Below are positions 32,814 through 42,058 of a DNA stretch of 64,000 bases, in pieces. Position numbers and translations under genes: made by a program. The stretch is from assembly GCA_964588495.1 (NCBI GenBank), contig CAZPPS010000006.1:43613-107612 (forward strand). Reading direction: 5' to 3'. Under the pieces are notes generated by a model. It made no database searches. It worked only from the letters and a program-made list of their open reading frames with translations, and was not told the DNA's origin. The stretch comes from CAVPKN01 sp964588495. GTDB taxonomy: Bacteria; Chlamydiota; Chlamydiia; Chlamydiales; JAAKFR01. Numbering within the stretch: the first letter of the stretch is position 1; every line of letters begins with the position of its first letter.

Positions 32814-34969
32814 TATTGCAGCCCCTCAAAACTGATGAGCTCCTGATAGAGCGGGCAGCGTTGCATCAACGTTTCGTGATCGCCACGATCCACAACTTTT
32901 CCTTTTTCAAGGACAATGATTTCATGACAATCACGGATCGTGCTGAGCCTATGAGCGACAATCAAGGAGGAGCATCCTCTCTGTCTAATTTTTTTTAAGA
33001 TATGCGCCTCTGTGGTTGAATCTAAAGAACTTGTAGCCTCATCTAGAATTAAACAACTGGGATTGAGAGCTAAAGTACGGGCAATTTCTAAACACTGCTG
33101 TTCTCCGCCGCTAAAATTTTTCCCCCCTTCCTGCACCTGACTTTCATAGCCATGCTCTCTTTTGATGATCTTAGAGTGTATGCTGGCGTCCATCGCTCCA
33201 CGGATCAGATCCTCGTCGGGGAGTGTTTCATCCCAAAGAGTCAAATTATCCCTGACAGTCCCTTCAAAGAGGACCACTTTCTGATCGACCGCTGCTAAGG
33301 ACCTGTTAAGTGCATGTCGATGGATCGTATTTAGCGGTTTATTGTCGAACAGAATTTCTCCTGACCAAGGGTGAAAAAGGCCTGTGATGAGTCGTACAAT
33401 GGTCGATTTGCCACATCCTGAAGGACCTACAAGTCCCACGCTTTTCCCAGGTGCGATGTGAAGGCTAAAATTTTCGATCAGAGGCGCTGCTAATTTGCTG
33501 TAGCCAAATGTCACATTTTTGAGTTGAATTTCTCCGTTCAATTTTGAGCCTTCTTCAATTTCTTTCATCTCAAATTGTGGATCGATGGGGTTTGAAAGGA
33601 CATCTTCAATGCGGTAGAGCTCCCCTTTCACATTTTGCACACGCTGACCGAGGTAAAGAAAGCGTACAATAGGGGTTAAAAAAATTTGGACCAACATTAA
33701 TAGGGCCAAAAGCATACCAAGGGTCATATTGCCGTCGATAACACGCAAGCCTCCGATGGTTAATACGACAGCTGCTGTAAAAAACTGGGTAAAAGAGGGA
33801 ATAATTGTCAGATAAACATCAAACTTCCCAATGTCCTGCAAAGAGTTCATAGATTTGGCAAAATAGCCAGCCCAGCGGGAAAAAAAATCATCTTCAGCAG
33901 CCGCTGCTTTGATCGACTCCATATTTTGAAGTCCACCGATCAGGATCCCAACTCGTTTACCCATATCTTGTTGCAACCGGATGCTGGCATCGGTTCTGGC
34001 GCGGTTAATCAGTAGGAGAACAAGCAGATTCGTAAGAGCTGCAGCGACCGCAATCCATCCAATTAAAACATCATAAAAAAAGATCAAAGTGCCGTAAGTA
34101 AAAATTAAAAGAAAACTGATAAAAGCACGTGCAAACTCTGCTGTAAGCGTTGCAACCACTCTGTCAGCGATGTTTAACCGGTAAGCAATTTCTCCACCCT
34201 GACGCTGGGCATAAAATTCTATTGGAAGTCGCAAAATATGCCACAAAAATTGGCAAGAAAGGCGGATGCTGATTTTGCAGTTGAGCCTTTCGACAATATA
34301 GCTTTGCAAAAATGTCAAAAGAGCCGTCGCTACAACTGTAGCCGAAAGGGCTAAAATCAGGATCAGGGCTGTTGAAGAGATACGCTCGAGCAAGATTGTA
34401 TCGACAAAGAATTGTGTAAAAGTAGGAAGCGCAATTCCGGGGACCACTAAAAAAAGGCCTGCAATGAACAGGTAACTTAAAGGTTTAGCACACCCTTCAA
34501 ATTTTTTGAGAATGAGCTTTAAAAGGGGAACAGGCTTTCCTCCTTTAGTAAATGTGGCCGTAGGCTTGAATGAGAGCGTTTTTCCGGTAAAATTCGTTTT
34601 AAGCTCGTCATAGGTTATTTTACGTGGCCCCATTGCGGGGTCATTGACATAGATGAAATCCTTTTGAAACCCTTCGACAACAAGGTAGTGATTATGCTGC
34701 CAATTAAGCATAAAAGGGGTTGGGATAGTCGTCAGTTCTTTATCTGAAACGACCTTCTCTTCAGCTTCCAGGCCATATTGACGGGCTGCATGAAGTATGT
34801 TATAGCTTAAGCTTCCATCGCGGTTAATGTCGCAGGCAATGCGCAGTTGCTCTAACGGAACAAATTTGCCGTAATAACCAAGAATAATCCCTAAGGCGAC
34901 GGCGCCACTTTCAATGGGCTCTGTTTGAATGATGGTGGGAGTGTGCGCCCGTCTCATAAGTTTTTCCAA
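32813..34969 (-). CDS. NHLM-type peptidase/ABC transporter with serine in place of the C39 catalytic cysteine
   Basis: The 718-residue protein has a C39-type peptidase domain (1-~140), six transmembrane helices (~165-440) and an ATPase (Walker A GPSGCGKST, signature FSGGEQQCLEIA, Walker B LILDEATSSLD, switch VAHRLSTI). In active family members the domain opens QxE..ECGAAAL with the nucleophilic Cys; here the segment is TEPIESGAVAL and residue 21 is Ser (codon AGT). The other triad positions, His94 (QHNHYLVVEG) and Asp110 (VNDPAMGPR), are intact. Leader cleavage is therefore probably lost, and the domain may only bind substrate, as the C39-like domain of HlyB does. It overlaps the adaptor gene by 16 bp. 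Confidence 0.88.
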   Translation of the reverse strand: MEKLMRRAHTPTIIQTEPIESGAVALGIILGYYGKFVPLEQLRIACDINRDGSLSYNILHAARQYGLEAEEKVVSDKELTTIPTPFMLNWQHNHYLVVEGFQKDFIYVNDPAMGPRKITYDELKTNFTGKTLSFKPTATFTKGGKPVPLLKLILKKFEGCAKPLSYLFIAGLFLVVPGIALPTFTQFFVDTILLERISSTALILILALSATVVATALLTFLQSYIVERLNCKISIRLSCQFLWHILRLPIEFYAQRQGGEIAYRLNIADRVVATLTAEFARAFISFLLIFTYGTLIFFYDVLIGWIAVAAALTNLLVLLLINRARTDASIRLQQDMGKRVGILIGGLQNMESIKAAAAEDDFFSRWAGYFAKSMNSLQDIGKFDVYLTIIPSFTQFFTAAVVLTIGGLRVIDGNMTLGMLLALLMLVQIFLTPIVRFLYLGQRVQNVKGELYRIEDVLSNPIDPQFEMKEIEEGSKLNGEIQLKNVTFGYSKLAAPLIENFSLHIAPGKSVGLVGPSGCGKSTIVRLITGLFHPWSGEILFDNKPLNTIHRHALNRSLAAVDQKVVLFEGTVRDNLTLWDETLPDEDLIRGAMDASIHSKIIKREHGYESQVQEGGKNFSGGEQQCLEIARTLALNPSCLILDEATSSLDSTTEAHILKKIRQRGCSSLIVAHRLSTIRDCHEIIVLEKGKVVDRGDHETLMQRCPLYQELISFEGLQ

Positions 34970-35715
34970 ATCGGAAGTAGGTAAGAAATCGGTCTTCTAG
35001 ATTCAAGCACAATCAGCGCTGTCGCTATTGTGAAGGGTTCAATCTCTTTTGCGGATTCAATCGCAACGATATCCACAATCACAACCGGTTGATTGTTGGT
35101 AAAATGGGCAATGAGTGTTTGGCTTCCTAAAAGTTCTTTTAATTCCGTGTCAGAAGCCGCATAGGGTGCTACCGATCGGACCTGATAGCCCGTTGACTTC
35201 AACGAAGCATCACTCCCTTCAATTTTGATGTAGGCTTTACTCCCTTTTTTGATTCGTTGACCCCTCTCGATAGGAACAAAAGCATAAAACGCATAGTCTC
35301 CTTTCTCCTTTTGGATCAGAAAAAGTTGATCTCCCCCGTTTACAGGTTTTCCTTGTTCGGCAAAAGTGACCACAATTTTACCGGGTTGTAGGGCTTTGAT
35401 CGGGATCGTTTCTTTAGCTTTGTTCTCAAGGGTGGCTAAAATTTGCCCTTGAGTGGTCTGATCCCCAGTTTTAACAAAAACTTCCATTAGGGTCCCCTCC
35501 GATGGACTTTTAATTTCTTCAAACCCTTGCCGATTTAAATAAATGGCTTTTGTCTCGTAGGTATTGGGTATGCGGCCAAAAAAGGCCCATAAAATGCCGC
35601 CCATAATTAAAAGACAGGTCACAACCAGAGCAATCCACCCTTTTGAGCTGACAACGACAAGGCGGGAGTCGAGCTCTTCGGGATCAGAAATTTGTTGGGG
35701 GGGAGGTTTTTTCAT
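34954..35715 (-). CDS. Short HlyD-like membrane-fusion protein of the NHLM exporter
   Basis: The 253-residue protein has one N-terminal transmembrane helix (~28-48, GWIALVVTCLLIMGGILWAF), then split lipoyl-like halves (IKSPSEGTLMEVFVKTGDQ and IKALQPGKIVVTFAEQGKPV) and a beta-barrel part ending in RRPISYLLPIW. NHLM secretion proteins I know are about 400 residues, with a long coiled-coil hairpin between the lipoyl halves. Here that insert is reduced to ~15 residues, so the protein probably cannot reach a TolC-type channel. It is the first gene of the three-gene operon. Hairpin element C lies just upstream. Confidence 0.82.
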   Translation of the reverse strand: MKKPPPQQISDPEELDSRLVVVSSKGWIALVVTCLLIMGGILWAFFGRIPNTYETKAIYLNRQGFEEIKSPSEGTLMEVFVKTGDQTTQGQILATLENKAKETIPIKALQPGKIVVTFAEQGKPVNGGDQLFLIQKEKGDYAFYAFVPIERGQRIKKGSKAYIKIEGSDASLKSTGYQVRSVAPYAASDTELKELLGSQTLIAHFTNNQPVVIVDIVAIESAKEIEPFTIATALIVLESRRPISYLLPIWKNL

Positions 35716-35761
35716 TTCAGGGTGAATGTATCAAAAATTTAATTTAATATCGGCTTTTTTT

Positions 35762-35867
35762 CCGTGCGTGACCGTGACCGATTCCGTGACCGTGACCGAC
35801 CCGTGTACCGAAAGTGCACGGAACACGGGTCGGGCACGGTCACGGACTCGGTCACGGTCACGCACGG
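35762..35867. repeat. Hexamer-armed hairpin element C, between the exporter operon and ribBA
   Basis: Left arm 35762-35806 and right arm 35823-35867 are complementary at 43 of 45 positions around a 16-nt loop, the longest arms in the window. The units are CGTGAC hexamers with a central GATTCC/GAGTCC variant, and the inner end has the GACCCGTGT/ACACGGGTC box. Sequence and architecture are close to element A. One mismatch (A in the left arm, C expected from the right arm, in TG[A/C]CCGACC) is at the same place in both. It lies in the gap shared by two divergent genes, so it sits in their promoter or leader region. Confidence 0.92.
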
Positions 35868-35926
35868 GATATCCATACGGGTATGGTATTGTAGAATACC
35901 CCAAATTCCTTTATGATATCTCGCCT

Positions 35927-37138
35927 ATGGATGAAACTTTCAGAGAGATAGAGCGGGCAATCGACGCCATCCGGCAAGGTGAATTTGTCGTTGTTGTCGA
36001 TGAGCCAAATCGAGAGAACGAGGGAGATCTCGTGATCGCTGCAGAAAAAATGACCGACGAAAAGATGTCTTTTCTTCTGCAATATACCAGCGGTGTTGTC
36101 TGTGCAGCAATGGATCCGAAACGTCTTGATAATTTAAGCCTGCCCTTGATGGTAACAGAAAACACGGAATCTCAAAGAGCTGCATTTACTGTCTCAGTGG
36201 ATGTCACGGAAGGGACATCTTCAGGAATTTCTGCAGCCGATCGGGCAAAAACGATGATTGCATTGGCAGATCCGCAATCAAAAGGGAGCGATTTTCGCAA
36301 ACCTGGGCATATTTTCCCTTTGAGAGCGCGCGCTGGAGGTGTGCTCAAAAGAGCCGGCCATACTGAGGCGGCAGTTGATTTATGTGTCCTTGCAGGCTTG
36401 GAGCCTGTCAGTGTCATTTGCGAAATGGTCAATAGTGATTACTCGATGGCTAGGATGCCTCAACTCATCGATTTTGCTGCACAACATAAAATCCCCCTAA
36501 TCTCTATTGTCGATTTGATCCGCTACCGCCATCAAAGAGAAAAGCTTGTCAAGTGCGTCTCTTCTGCAACACTTCCTACACCTTTTGGAAACTTTCAGGC
36601 TCTAGTTTACACTTCCGTGATTGATGGTGTCGAACATCTGGTCCTTGTCAAAGGGGAAGTTGCGGGCAAAAGCAATGTGCTTGTGAGAGTCCACTCAGAG
36701 TGCTTAACGGGGGACATTTTTGGTTCTGCCCGTTGCGATTGTGGCAATCAGTTGCAAGACTCTCTTGAGATCATCGCTAAAGAAGGTCTTGGAGTTGTTG
36801 TCTACTTACGTGGCCATGAAGGAAGAGGCATTGGCCTTGCTCATAAGATCCAGGCCTACAACATTCAGGATGAAGAGGGAGTCGATACAGTTGAGGCCAA
36901 TCAACGCTTAGGCTTTCCTGCCGATTCACGTGAGTACGGGATTGGCGCCCAAATCCTTGCCGAGCTGGGTTTGACAACGATCAGGCTTTTGACAAATAAC
37001 CCGGCCAAATATGGCGGCCTTTCAGGATATGGGTTAACGATCGTTGAAAGAGTGCCCCTTCCTCCTTTACAAACACGGCACAATATCAACTATCTCAAAA
37101 CCAAGCAGAAAAAAATGGGACACGAGATTAATTTATAA
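35927..37138 (+). CDS. ribBA: Bifunctional 3,4-DHBP synthase / GTP cyclohydrolase II
   Basis: I start at ATG 35927 (403 residues, MDETFREIERAI). The open frame extends 67 codons upstream, but that part is translated hairpin repeat (VTVTDSVTVTD), so it is not coding. The N-terminal DHBP synthase domain has the DEPNRENEGD acidic loop (~27-36). The C-terminal cyclohydrolase II domain has the zinc ligands in HSECLTGDIFGSARCDCG (~255-272). The two domains make both precursors of riboflavin. ribH follows after 6 bp. Confidence 0.95.
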   Translation: MDETFREIERAIDAIRQGEFVVVVDEPNRENEGDLVIAAEKMTDEKMSFLLQYTSGVVCAAMDPKRLDNLSLPLMVTENTESQRAAFTVSVDVTEGTSSGISAADRAKTMIALADPQSKGSDFRKPGHIFPLRARAGGVLKRAGHTEAAVDLCVLAGLEPVSVICEMVNSDYSMARMPQLIDFAAQHKIPLISIVDLIRYRHQREKLVKCVSSATLPTPFGNFQALVYTSVIDGVEHLVLVKGEVAGKSNVLVRVHSECLTGDIFGSARCDCGNQLQDSLEIIAKEGLGVVVYLRGHEGRGIGLAHKIQAYNIQDEEGVDTVEANQRLGFPADSREYGIGAQILAELGLTTIRLLTNNPAKYGGLSGYGLTIVERVPLPPLQTRHNINYLKTKQKKMGHEINL

Positions 37139-37144
37139 GGAAAA

Positions 37145-37612
37145 ATGATGGAATATTTAGCAGGGGATTTCGATACATCTGAACAAAGATATGGAATCGT
37201 TGCCGCACGATTTAACAAACCCATTACAATGTTGCTAGTCGAAGGGGCTATGGATTCTTTATTGCGTCATGGAGTCAATGAGGAGGCAATCGCCCTTGCA
37301 TGGGTTCCTGGGGCCTTTGAAATTCCGATCATGGCAAAAAAAATGGCGGAATCTGGGAAATACGATGCGATCATTTGCCTGGGAGCTGTCATCCGTGGTG
37401 AAACGGCCCACTTTGATTATGTGGCAAGCGGCACCACTTCTGGAATCATGCAGGCAGGTTTAGACACAGGAGTTCCTGTGATTTTCGGGTTATTGACAAC
37501 CGATACCAAAGAGCAGGCCGAGATACGTGCGGGAACAAAAGGGGTCAACATGGGCTTTAGCTCGGCGATGACTGCTATTGAGATGGTTAATCTTCTAAAA
37601 TTAGTTCCATGA
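37145..37612 (+). CDS. ribH: 6,7-dimethyl-8-ribityllumazine synthase
   Basis: The 155-residue enzyme joins the RibBA and RibD products in the penultimate step of riboflavin synthesis. It shows the family's RFN segment (~21-23), WVPGAFEIP (~53-61), the GAVIRGETAHFDYV substrate loop (~80-93) with the catalytic His, and GVLTT-like FGLLTTD (~117-123). Two adjacent ATG codons (37145 and 37148) follow the ribosome binding site AAGGA; either may be used. The stop overlaps the smc ATG. Confidence 0.95.
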   Translation: MMEYLAGDFDTSEQRYGIVAARFNKPITMLLVEGAMDSLLRHGVNEEAIALAWVPGAFEIPIMAKKMAESGKYDAIICLGAVIRGETAHFDYVASGTTSGIMQAGLDTGVPVIFGLLTTDTKEQAEIRAGTKGVNMGFSSAMTAIEMVNLLKLVP

Positions 37613-40600
37613 GACTCAAAAAACTCACTGTTTTTGGCTTCAAATCGTTTGCTGAAAAAGTCGTTCTCGATTTTGATTGTTCCATCATTGGGATCGTAGG
37701 TCCCAATGGATGTGGGAAATCCAACATCGTCGATGCCTTTCGTTGGGTAACAGGAGAGCAATCTGCCAAGTCCTTGCGAGGCGATAAAATGCATGACGTT
37801 TTATTTGCCGGGACCGAACAAAGGAAAGCTTTGAATTATGCCGAAGTGTCTGTAACGTTAACGGACATTGAGGGCAAGCTCCCAGTCCCCTATGAAGAGC
37901 TGACAATTACACGAAGATTGCACCGGAGCGGCGAATCTGAATACTTTATCAATCGGGAAGCTGTCCGTCTAAAAGACGTTCAGGCCCTATTTTTAGGCTC
38001 TGGAATCGGTAAAAACGCCTTTTCGATCTTTGAACAAGGGAAACTCGATCAGATTATCCACCTCAATCCAATGGAGAGGCGCCTGATTTTTGATGAAGCT
38101 GCCGGAACTTCCCGGTTCTTGCTCCGAAAAAAAGAGACAGTGCGCAAACTAGGCTCTGTCACTGAAAATTATACCCGCATCAAGGACATTCACACCGAAA
38201 TTGGGGCCCAGGCAAAGCAGCTGAAAAAACAAGCCATCAGCGCCAAAACCTACCAGGAAAATACAGAGAATCTACACGCACTCGAAAAAAAGGTTTTGAT
38301 CTTCCGCTTTCAAAAAATCGATCAAAAAAATCGGGAATCTAATGAAAAATTGGAACTTATCTGCGCTTCTTTAAATGCAGCTCAAAAAGAGATCGGCAAC
38401 TTTGAGATTGAATTTTCCAGAGTCAAACATGATGTGACAGTGAAAGAAATTGCAGCTAAAGAGCAGCAAAAAGAGTTGAATGTATGCCAAACTAAAGTAC
38501 GCGTTCAGGAAAGTGAAATCCATCAGTTGAGAAGCCGTGTTTTAGAGATTAAAAAACGGGAAGAGAGTGTCAAAGAGCAACTTTGCGTGATTGGAGAAGA
38601 GCAAAAAGGGCGACTGTCTGAAATTGAAAAAAAGGAGCAGCAGCAAAAAGCCTATTCGCACAAAGAGAACCTCAAGGAGATCATCAAGAAGGGGCGGGAA
38701 GAGCACATCAAGAAAATGAGCTTGGAAAAACAGCTCTCAAATGAGCTGCAAAAAACGGTGTTCAGTTATGAGTCGAAAAAAGGGCGCCTAAGCTCTCTTG
38801 TGGAGCTTGAGAAGAAAAATGAGAGCGTATTGAGTGGGGTTGCCCGCGAAATTGATGTCCAGAAAGAAAAGGTGCGAGGCCTCACACACCATATTGAGAG
38901 CTTTAAAGGGGAGATCGATCAGCTTGAAAAATCCCTTCAGAGCTTGCGCAAAGAAAACACTGAGAAAATGGCTGAAGAGCAGCAGCTTTTGCGCAAAAAA
39001 ACAGAAACAGAGAGCCATCTTAAGTCGTTGAATCGCCTCAAAGAGGAGATGGAAGGGTTTTCCACCGGAGCCAAGGCCCTTTTAAAAGAGGCCAAAAATG
39101 AAAAAAGCCCTTTGTATGGTAAAATCGAGCCTCTATTTGAATATTTGAAACCCCAAAAAGGGTATGAGGAGCTTCTTGCCTCTTCGATGAAAAGCTATTT
39201 GGAAACCCTTGTTGTCGCATCCAAAGATGAGTTCCAAGAGCTTTTAACCTTTGCCAAAGCCAAAAAAGTGACCGGATTTTCGGTGATTGTGAAAAGTGAA
39301 GTTAAAGCTTCCAAAGCTAAAAAAACCTCTTTAGCGGCTTTTGTGGAACAAAACGCGATTGCTTGTCATTTAACGGACGGGATCGACATTGCCGAAGATC
39401 ACAATTTCTACGATGTTTTGGGAGTGTTTTTTCATAAAGGAGAGCAAAAAAAGCTCAACAATGTCTTCCACAGGCAAGCTGAGATTGCAGCCCTCACTGA
39501 AGCTTTTGAGACAGAGAATCGAGAGTTGAAAGCTGCGATCACATTGAGAGAACAGATTGCAGAACAATTGAAGGTCGTCGAGAAAAAACGGTCAGAGGTG
39601 AGCGAAACTAGACGTAAGATCGAAATGGATCTGATTAAAGAAAATTTCGCTCTTCAAAGGGCGCTCACTGATCACGAAAAGCTTAAGAGCGAAAAGGCGC
39701 ATCTTGCCAAAGAAAAAGAGAATCTCAGCCATTTTGAAAAAGATGTGCACAACATTGAGAAATTGCAAAAAGAGCTTGAGACTGTAAAAAAAGAGGCGGG
39801 AGCCCTCCTGGAAACTCTTCTTGTCGATGAAGGTCTCCTAGAGAAATGGCAGGAAGTGAACCAGCAAATCTTGATCATTAAAGCCAAGCAGCAGCAGTCG
39901 CTTGTCCATGAAAAGAAGATGCTGGAGGAGCAGGAAGAATTAAAAGAGCGCTCGATTGCTGTCATAAAGACTCTGGGTTCCAATGAAGAGGAACTGGAGC
40001 GTTCGAAAATTCAGCATAAAAGGCTTGAGAGTGCCCTTAAAGAAAAGGAACGGGAGCTTTTTGACGCTAAAAAAGAGGGAGAACGCTACGAAAAAGAGCT
40101 GAATCTCAAAAGAAAGGGGCTGTCTCCTCTTGAAAAAGAGATTCATGCATTAGAAATTGCCCTCACACAAAGCTCTGTAGAGAAAAATGCGATTGCGGAA
40201 GAGCTTAGCAAAAGATATCAGCTGGAAACGATTCCTCAAGAAGCTGTCATGGAAGAGGGCGATCTTGAGAGTGTCAACAGAGAGATCGGGCGTTTGCGCC
40301 ATGCAGTTGCTGGAGCCGGGGCTGTCAACATGACAGCGATTAGCGAATATCAAGAAACCCAAGGGCGTTTTGAGTTCCTCGATAAGCAGCTTCAGGATTT
40401 AGAGAGCTCTAAAAAAGATCTTGAAGATGTGATCACCAAGCTCGATCAGGAAAGCCGCAAAATTTTTAAAAAGACCTTCCAGCAAATCCGGGAAAATTTT
40501 CAGAAAAACTTTGCCATCCTTTTTAATGGGGGCTCTGCCGATCTGACATTTACCGATAGCTCCGACGTTTTAGAGGCAGGGGTGGAAATTGTGGCAAAGC

Positions 40601-40929
40601 CGCCCGGCAAACAGTTACGTTCTATTTCATTACTTTCGGGTGGCGAAAAATGTTTAACAGCCTTGGCCCTTCTATTTTCGATTTTTGAGGTAAAAGCGGC
40701 TCCATTTTGTATTTTGGACGAGGTGGATGCCCCTCTGGATGATAGCAATATCGACCGGTTTACTAACGTTTTGAAACAATTTATTGATAAAACTCAATTT
40801 ATTATTGTAACGCACAACAAAAAAACAATGGCTATAGCAGATCTTTTAATTGGAGTCTCGATGGAAGAAAAAGGGGTATCTAAGCTAATCTCATTAGCTT
40901 TGGAAAAAAAAGCTGCAGTCTTAACATAA
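37609..40929 (+). CDS. smc: Chromosome segregation protein SMC
   Basis: The 1106-residue protein has a Walker A head (GIVGPNGCGKSNI, ~29-41), two long coiled-coil arms (~165-480 and ~625-940), a hinge (~485-620, YGKIEPLFEYLKPQ onward) and a C-terminal head with LLSGGEKCLTALALL and Walker B FCILDEVDAPLDD. It is slightly shorter than the ~1170-1190 residues usual for bacterial SMC, mostly through shorter arms. The start overlaps ribH by 4 bp, and ald follows at 13 bp, so an odd functional mix shares one transcript. No ScpA or ScpB gene is in the window. Confidence 0.95.
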   Translation: MRLKKLTVFGFKSFAEKVVLDFDCSIIGIVGPNGCGKSNIVDAFRWVTGEQSAKSLRGDKMHDVLFAGTEQRKALNYAEVSVTLTDIEGKLPVPYEELTITRRLHRSGESEYFINREAVRLKDVQALFLGSGIGKNAFSIFEQGKLDQIIHLNPMERRLIFDEAAGTSRFLLRKKETVRKLGSVTENYTRIKDIHTEIGAQAKQLKKQAISAKTYQENTENLHALEKKVLIFRFQKIDQKNRESNEKLELICASLNAAQKEIGNFEIEFSRVKHDVTVKEIAAKEQQKELNVCQTKVRVQESEIHQLRSRVLEIKKREESVKEQLCVIGEEQKGRLSEIEKKEQQQKAYSHKENLKEIIKKGREEHIKKMSLEKQLSNELQKTVFSYESKKGRLSSLVELEKKNESVLSGVAREIDVQKEKVRGLTHHIESFKGEIDQLEKSLQSLRKENTEKMAEEQQLLRKKTETESHLKSLNRLKEEMEGFSTGAKALLKEAKNEKSPLYGKIEPLFEYLKPQKGYEELLASSMKSYLETLVVASKDEFQELLTFAKAKKVTGFSVIVKSEVKASKAKKTSLAAFVEQNAIACHLTDGIDIAEDHNFYDVLGVFFHKGEQKKLNNVFHRQAEIAALTEAFETENRELKAAITLREQIAEQLKVVEKKRSEVSETRRKIEMDLIKENFALQRALTDHEKLKSEKAHLAKEKENLSHFEKDVHNIEKLQKELETVKKEAGALLETLLVDEGLLEKWQEVNQQILIIKAKQQQSLVHEKKMLEEQEELKERSIAVIKTLGSNEEELERSKIQHKRLESALKEKERELFDAKKEGERYEKELNLKRKGLSPLEKEIHALEIALTQSSVEKNAIAEELSKRYQLETIPQEAVMEEGDLESVNREIGRLRHAVAGAGAVNMTAISEYQETQGRFEFLDKQLQDLESSKKDLEDVITKLDQESRKIFKKTFQQIRENFQKNFAILFNGGSADLTFTDSSDVLEAGVEIVAKPPGKQLRSISLLSGGEKCLTALALLFSIFEVKAAPFCILDEVDAPLDDSNIDRFTNVLKQFIDKTQFIIVTHNKKTMAIADLLIGVSMEEKGVSKLISLALEKKAAVLT

Positions 40930-40942
40930 GGAGAGAATGCTC

Positions 40943-42058
40943 ATGATTATTGGAATCCCGAAAGAAATTAAAAATCATGAATACCGTGTGGGTGCAACCC
41001 CCGGCCTTGTCAGCCTTTTGACACAGTCAGGCCATACAGTTTTAGTACAAACTATGGCAGGGAACAAAATTGGTTTTACCGATTCGATGTATGAACGTGT
41101 TGGTGCAAAAATTGTTCCTAATGCAGAAACAGTTTATGGGGAAGCAGAGCTCATTGTGAAAGTTAAAGAGCCACAATCCAGCGAATTTCCTTTGCTGCGC
41201 AAGGGTCAGGTCCTCTTTTGCTACCTTCACCTAGCACCCGATCCAGAGCAATTAAAACATCTGATTGAAAGACAAGTTATCGGCATTGCCTTTGAAACTG
41301 TGACGGATCCTGAAGGAAGATTGCCTCTTTTGACTCCGATGAGTGAAGTGGCTGGAAGACTCGCGATTCAGGCAGGGGCAACTTCTCTGCAAATGGCTTA
41401 CGGCGGTAAAGGGCTCCTTCTTGGGGGCGTACCTGGTGTCGCTCCTGCTAAAGTGGTCGTTTTGGGTGGCGGAATTGTCGGCACGCAAGTTGCCCGTATG
41501 GCGATGGGATTTGGAGCCGATGTCACCATCTTGGAAAGACGTTTGGCGCGATTAAGAGAGCTCGATGATCTTTATGGTCCTCAACTCAAGACAATTTATT
41601 CAACGCCTGTCTCTGTGGAAGAGGCTGTCATTGGAGCTGATCTCGTGGTCGGTGCTGTTTTGATTCCGGGTAAGAAAGCTCCGAAGTTGATCACGGAGAA
41701 TATGGTCAGACAGATGTCCCCTGGAAGTGTGATTGTTGATGTCGCGATCGATCAGGGCGGTTGCTCTGAAACTTCTAGAGCCACAACTCACTCTGATCCG
41801 ATTTACATTACCCATGGCGTTGTCCACTACTGTGTGGCTAATATGCCAGGGGCCTGTGCACGTACCTCAACGCAAGCGTTAACAAATGCTATTGCACCTT
41901 ATGTCATGGAACTGGCAAATAAAGGTTACAAAACGGCACTCAAAGACGACCCAGGCTTTAAAAACGGGCTGAACGTCTTTATGGGCAAGGTGACAAATTT
42001 GCCAGTCGCGCATGATTGCGGCTATGAGTTCCACGAACCGGATAAGTGCATTGCATAA
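40943..42058 (+). CDS. ald: Alanine dehydrogenase
   Basis: The protein has 371 residues from ATG 40943, which lies nine bases after AAGGAG; an ATG two codons earlier (40937) is too close to that site. It catalyses NAD-dependent interconversion of L-alanine and pyruvate plus ammonia. The N-terminal substrate domain opens GIPKEIKNHEYRVGATP. The NAD-binding motif VVLGGGIVGTQVARMA is at ~168-183. The active-site lysine and histidine segments (KVKEP, CYLHLAP) are present. With glutamate dehydrogenase it would allow use of host amino acids as carbon source. Confidence 0.96.
   Translation: MIIGIPKEIKNHEYRVGATPGLVSLLTQSGHTVLVQTMAGNKIGFTDSMYERVGAKIVPNAETVYGEAELIVKVKEPQSSEFPLLRKGQVLFCYLHLAPDPEQLKHLIERQVIGIAFETVTDPEGRLPLLTPMSEVAGRLAIQAGATSLQMAYGGKGLLLGGVPGVAPAKVVVLGGGIVGTQVARMAMGFGADVTILERRLARLRELDDLYGPQLKTIYSTPVSVEEAVIGADLVVGAVLIPGKKAPKLITENMVRQMSPGSVIVDVAIDQGGCSETSRATTHSDPIYITHGVVHYCVANMPGACARTSTQALTNAIAPYVMELANKGYKTALKDDPGFKNGLNVFMGKVTNLPVAHDCGYEFHEPDKCIA

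Noticed and set aside
34907..34909. Serine codon in the C39 domain as a simple misreading
   Set aside because: I considered that AGT could be a sequencing error for TGT. The rest of the operon is intact and nothing else suggests poor sequence here, so I report it as real but list resequencing as the test.
35726..35926. N-terminal extension of ribBA by 67 codons
   Set aside because: The extra residues are the translation of hairpin element C (repeated VTVTD and RSRTRSR). RibBA families start at the segment encoded from ATG 35927, so the extension is an open frame by chance.
40937..40942. ald start at ATG 40937
   Set aside because: It is only three bases from AAGGAG, too close for initiation. 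ATG 40943 has a nine-base spacing and gives the usual family N-terminus.
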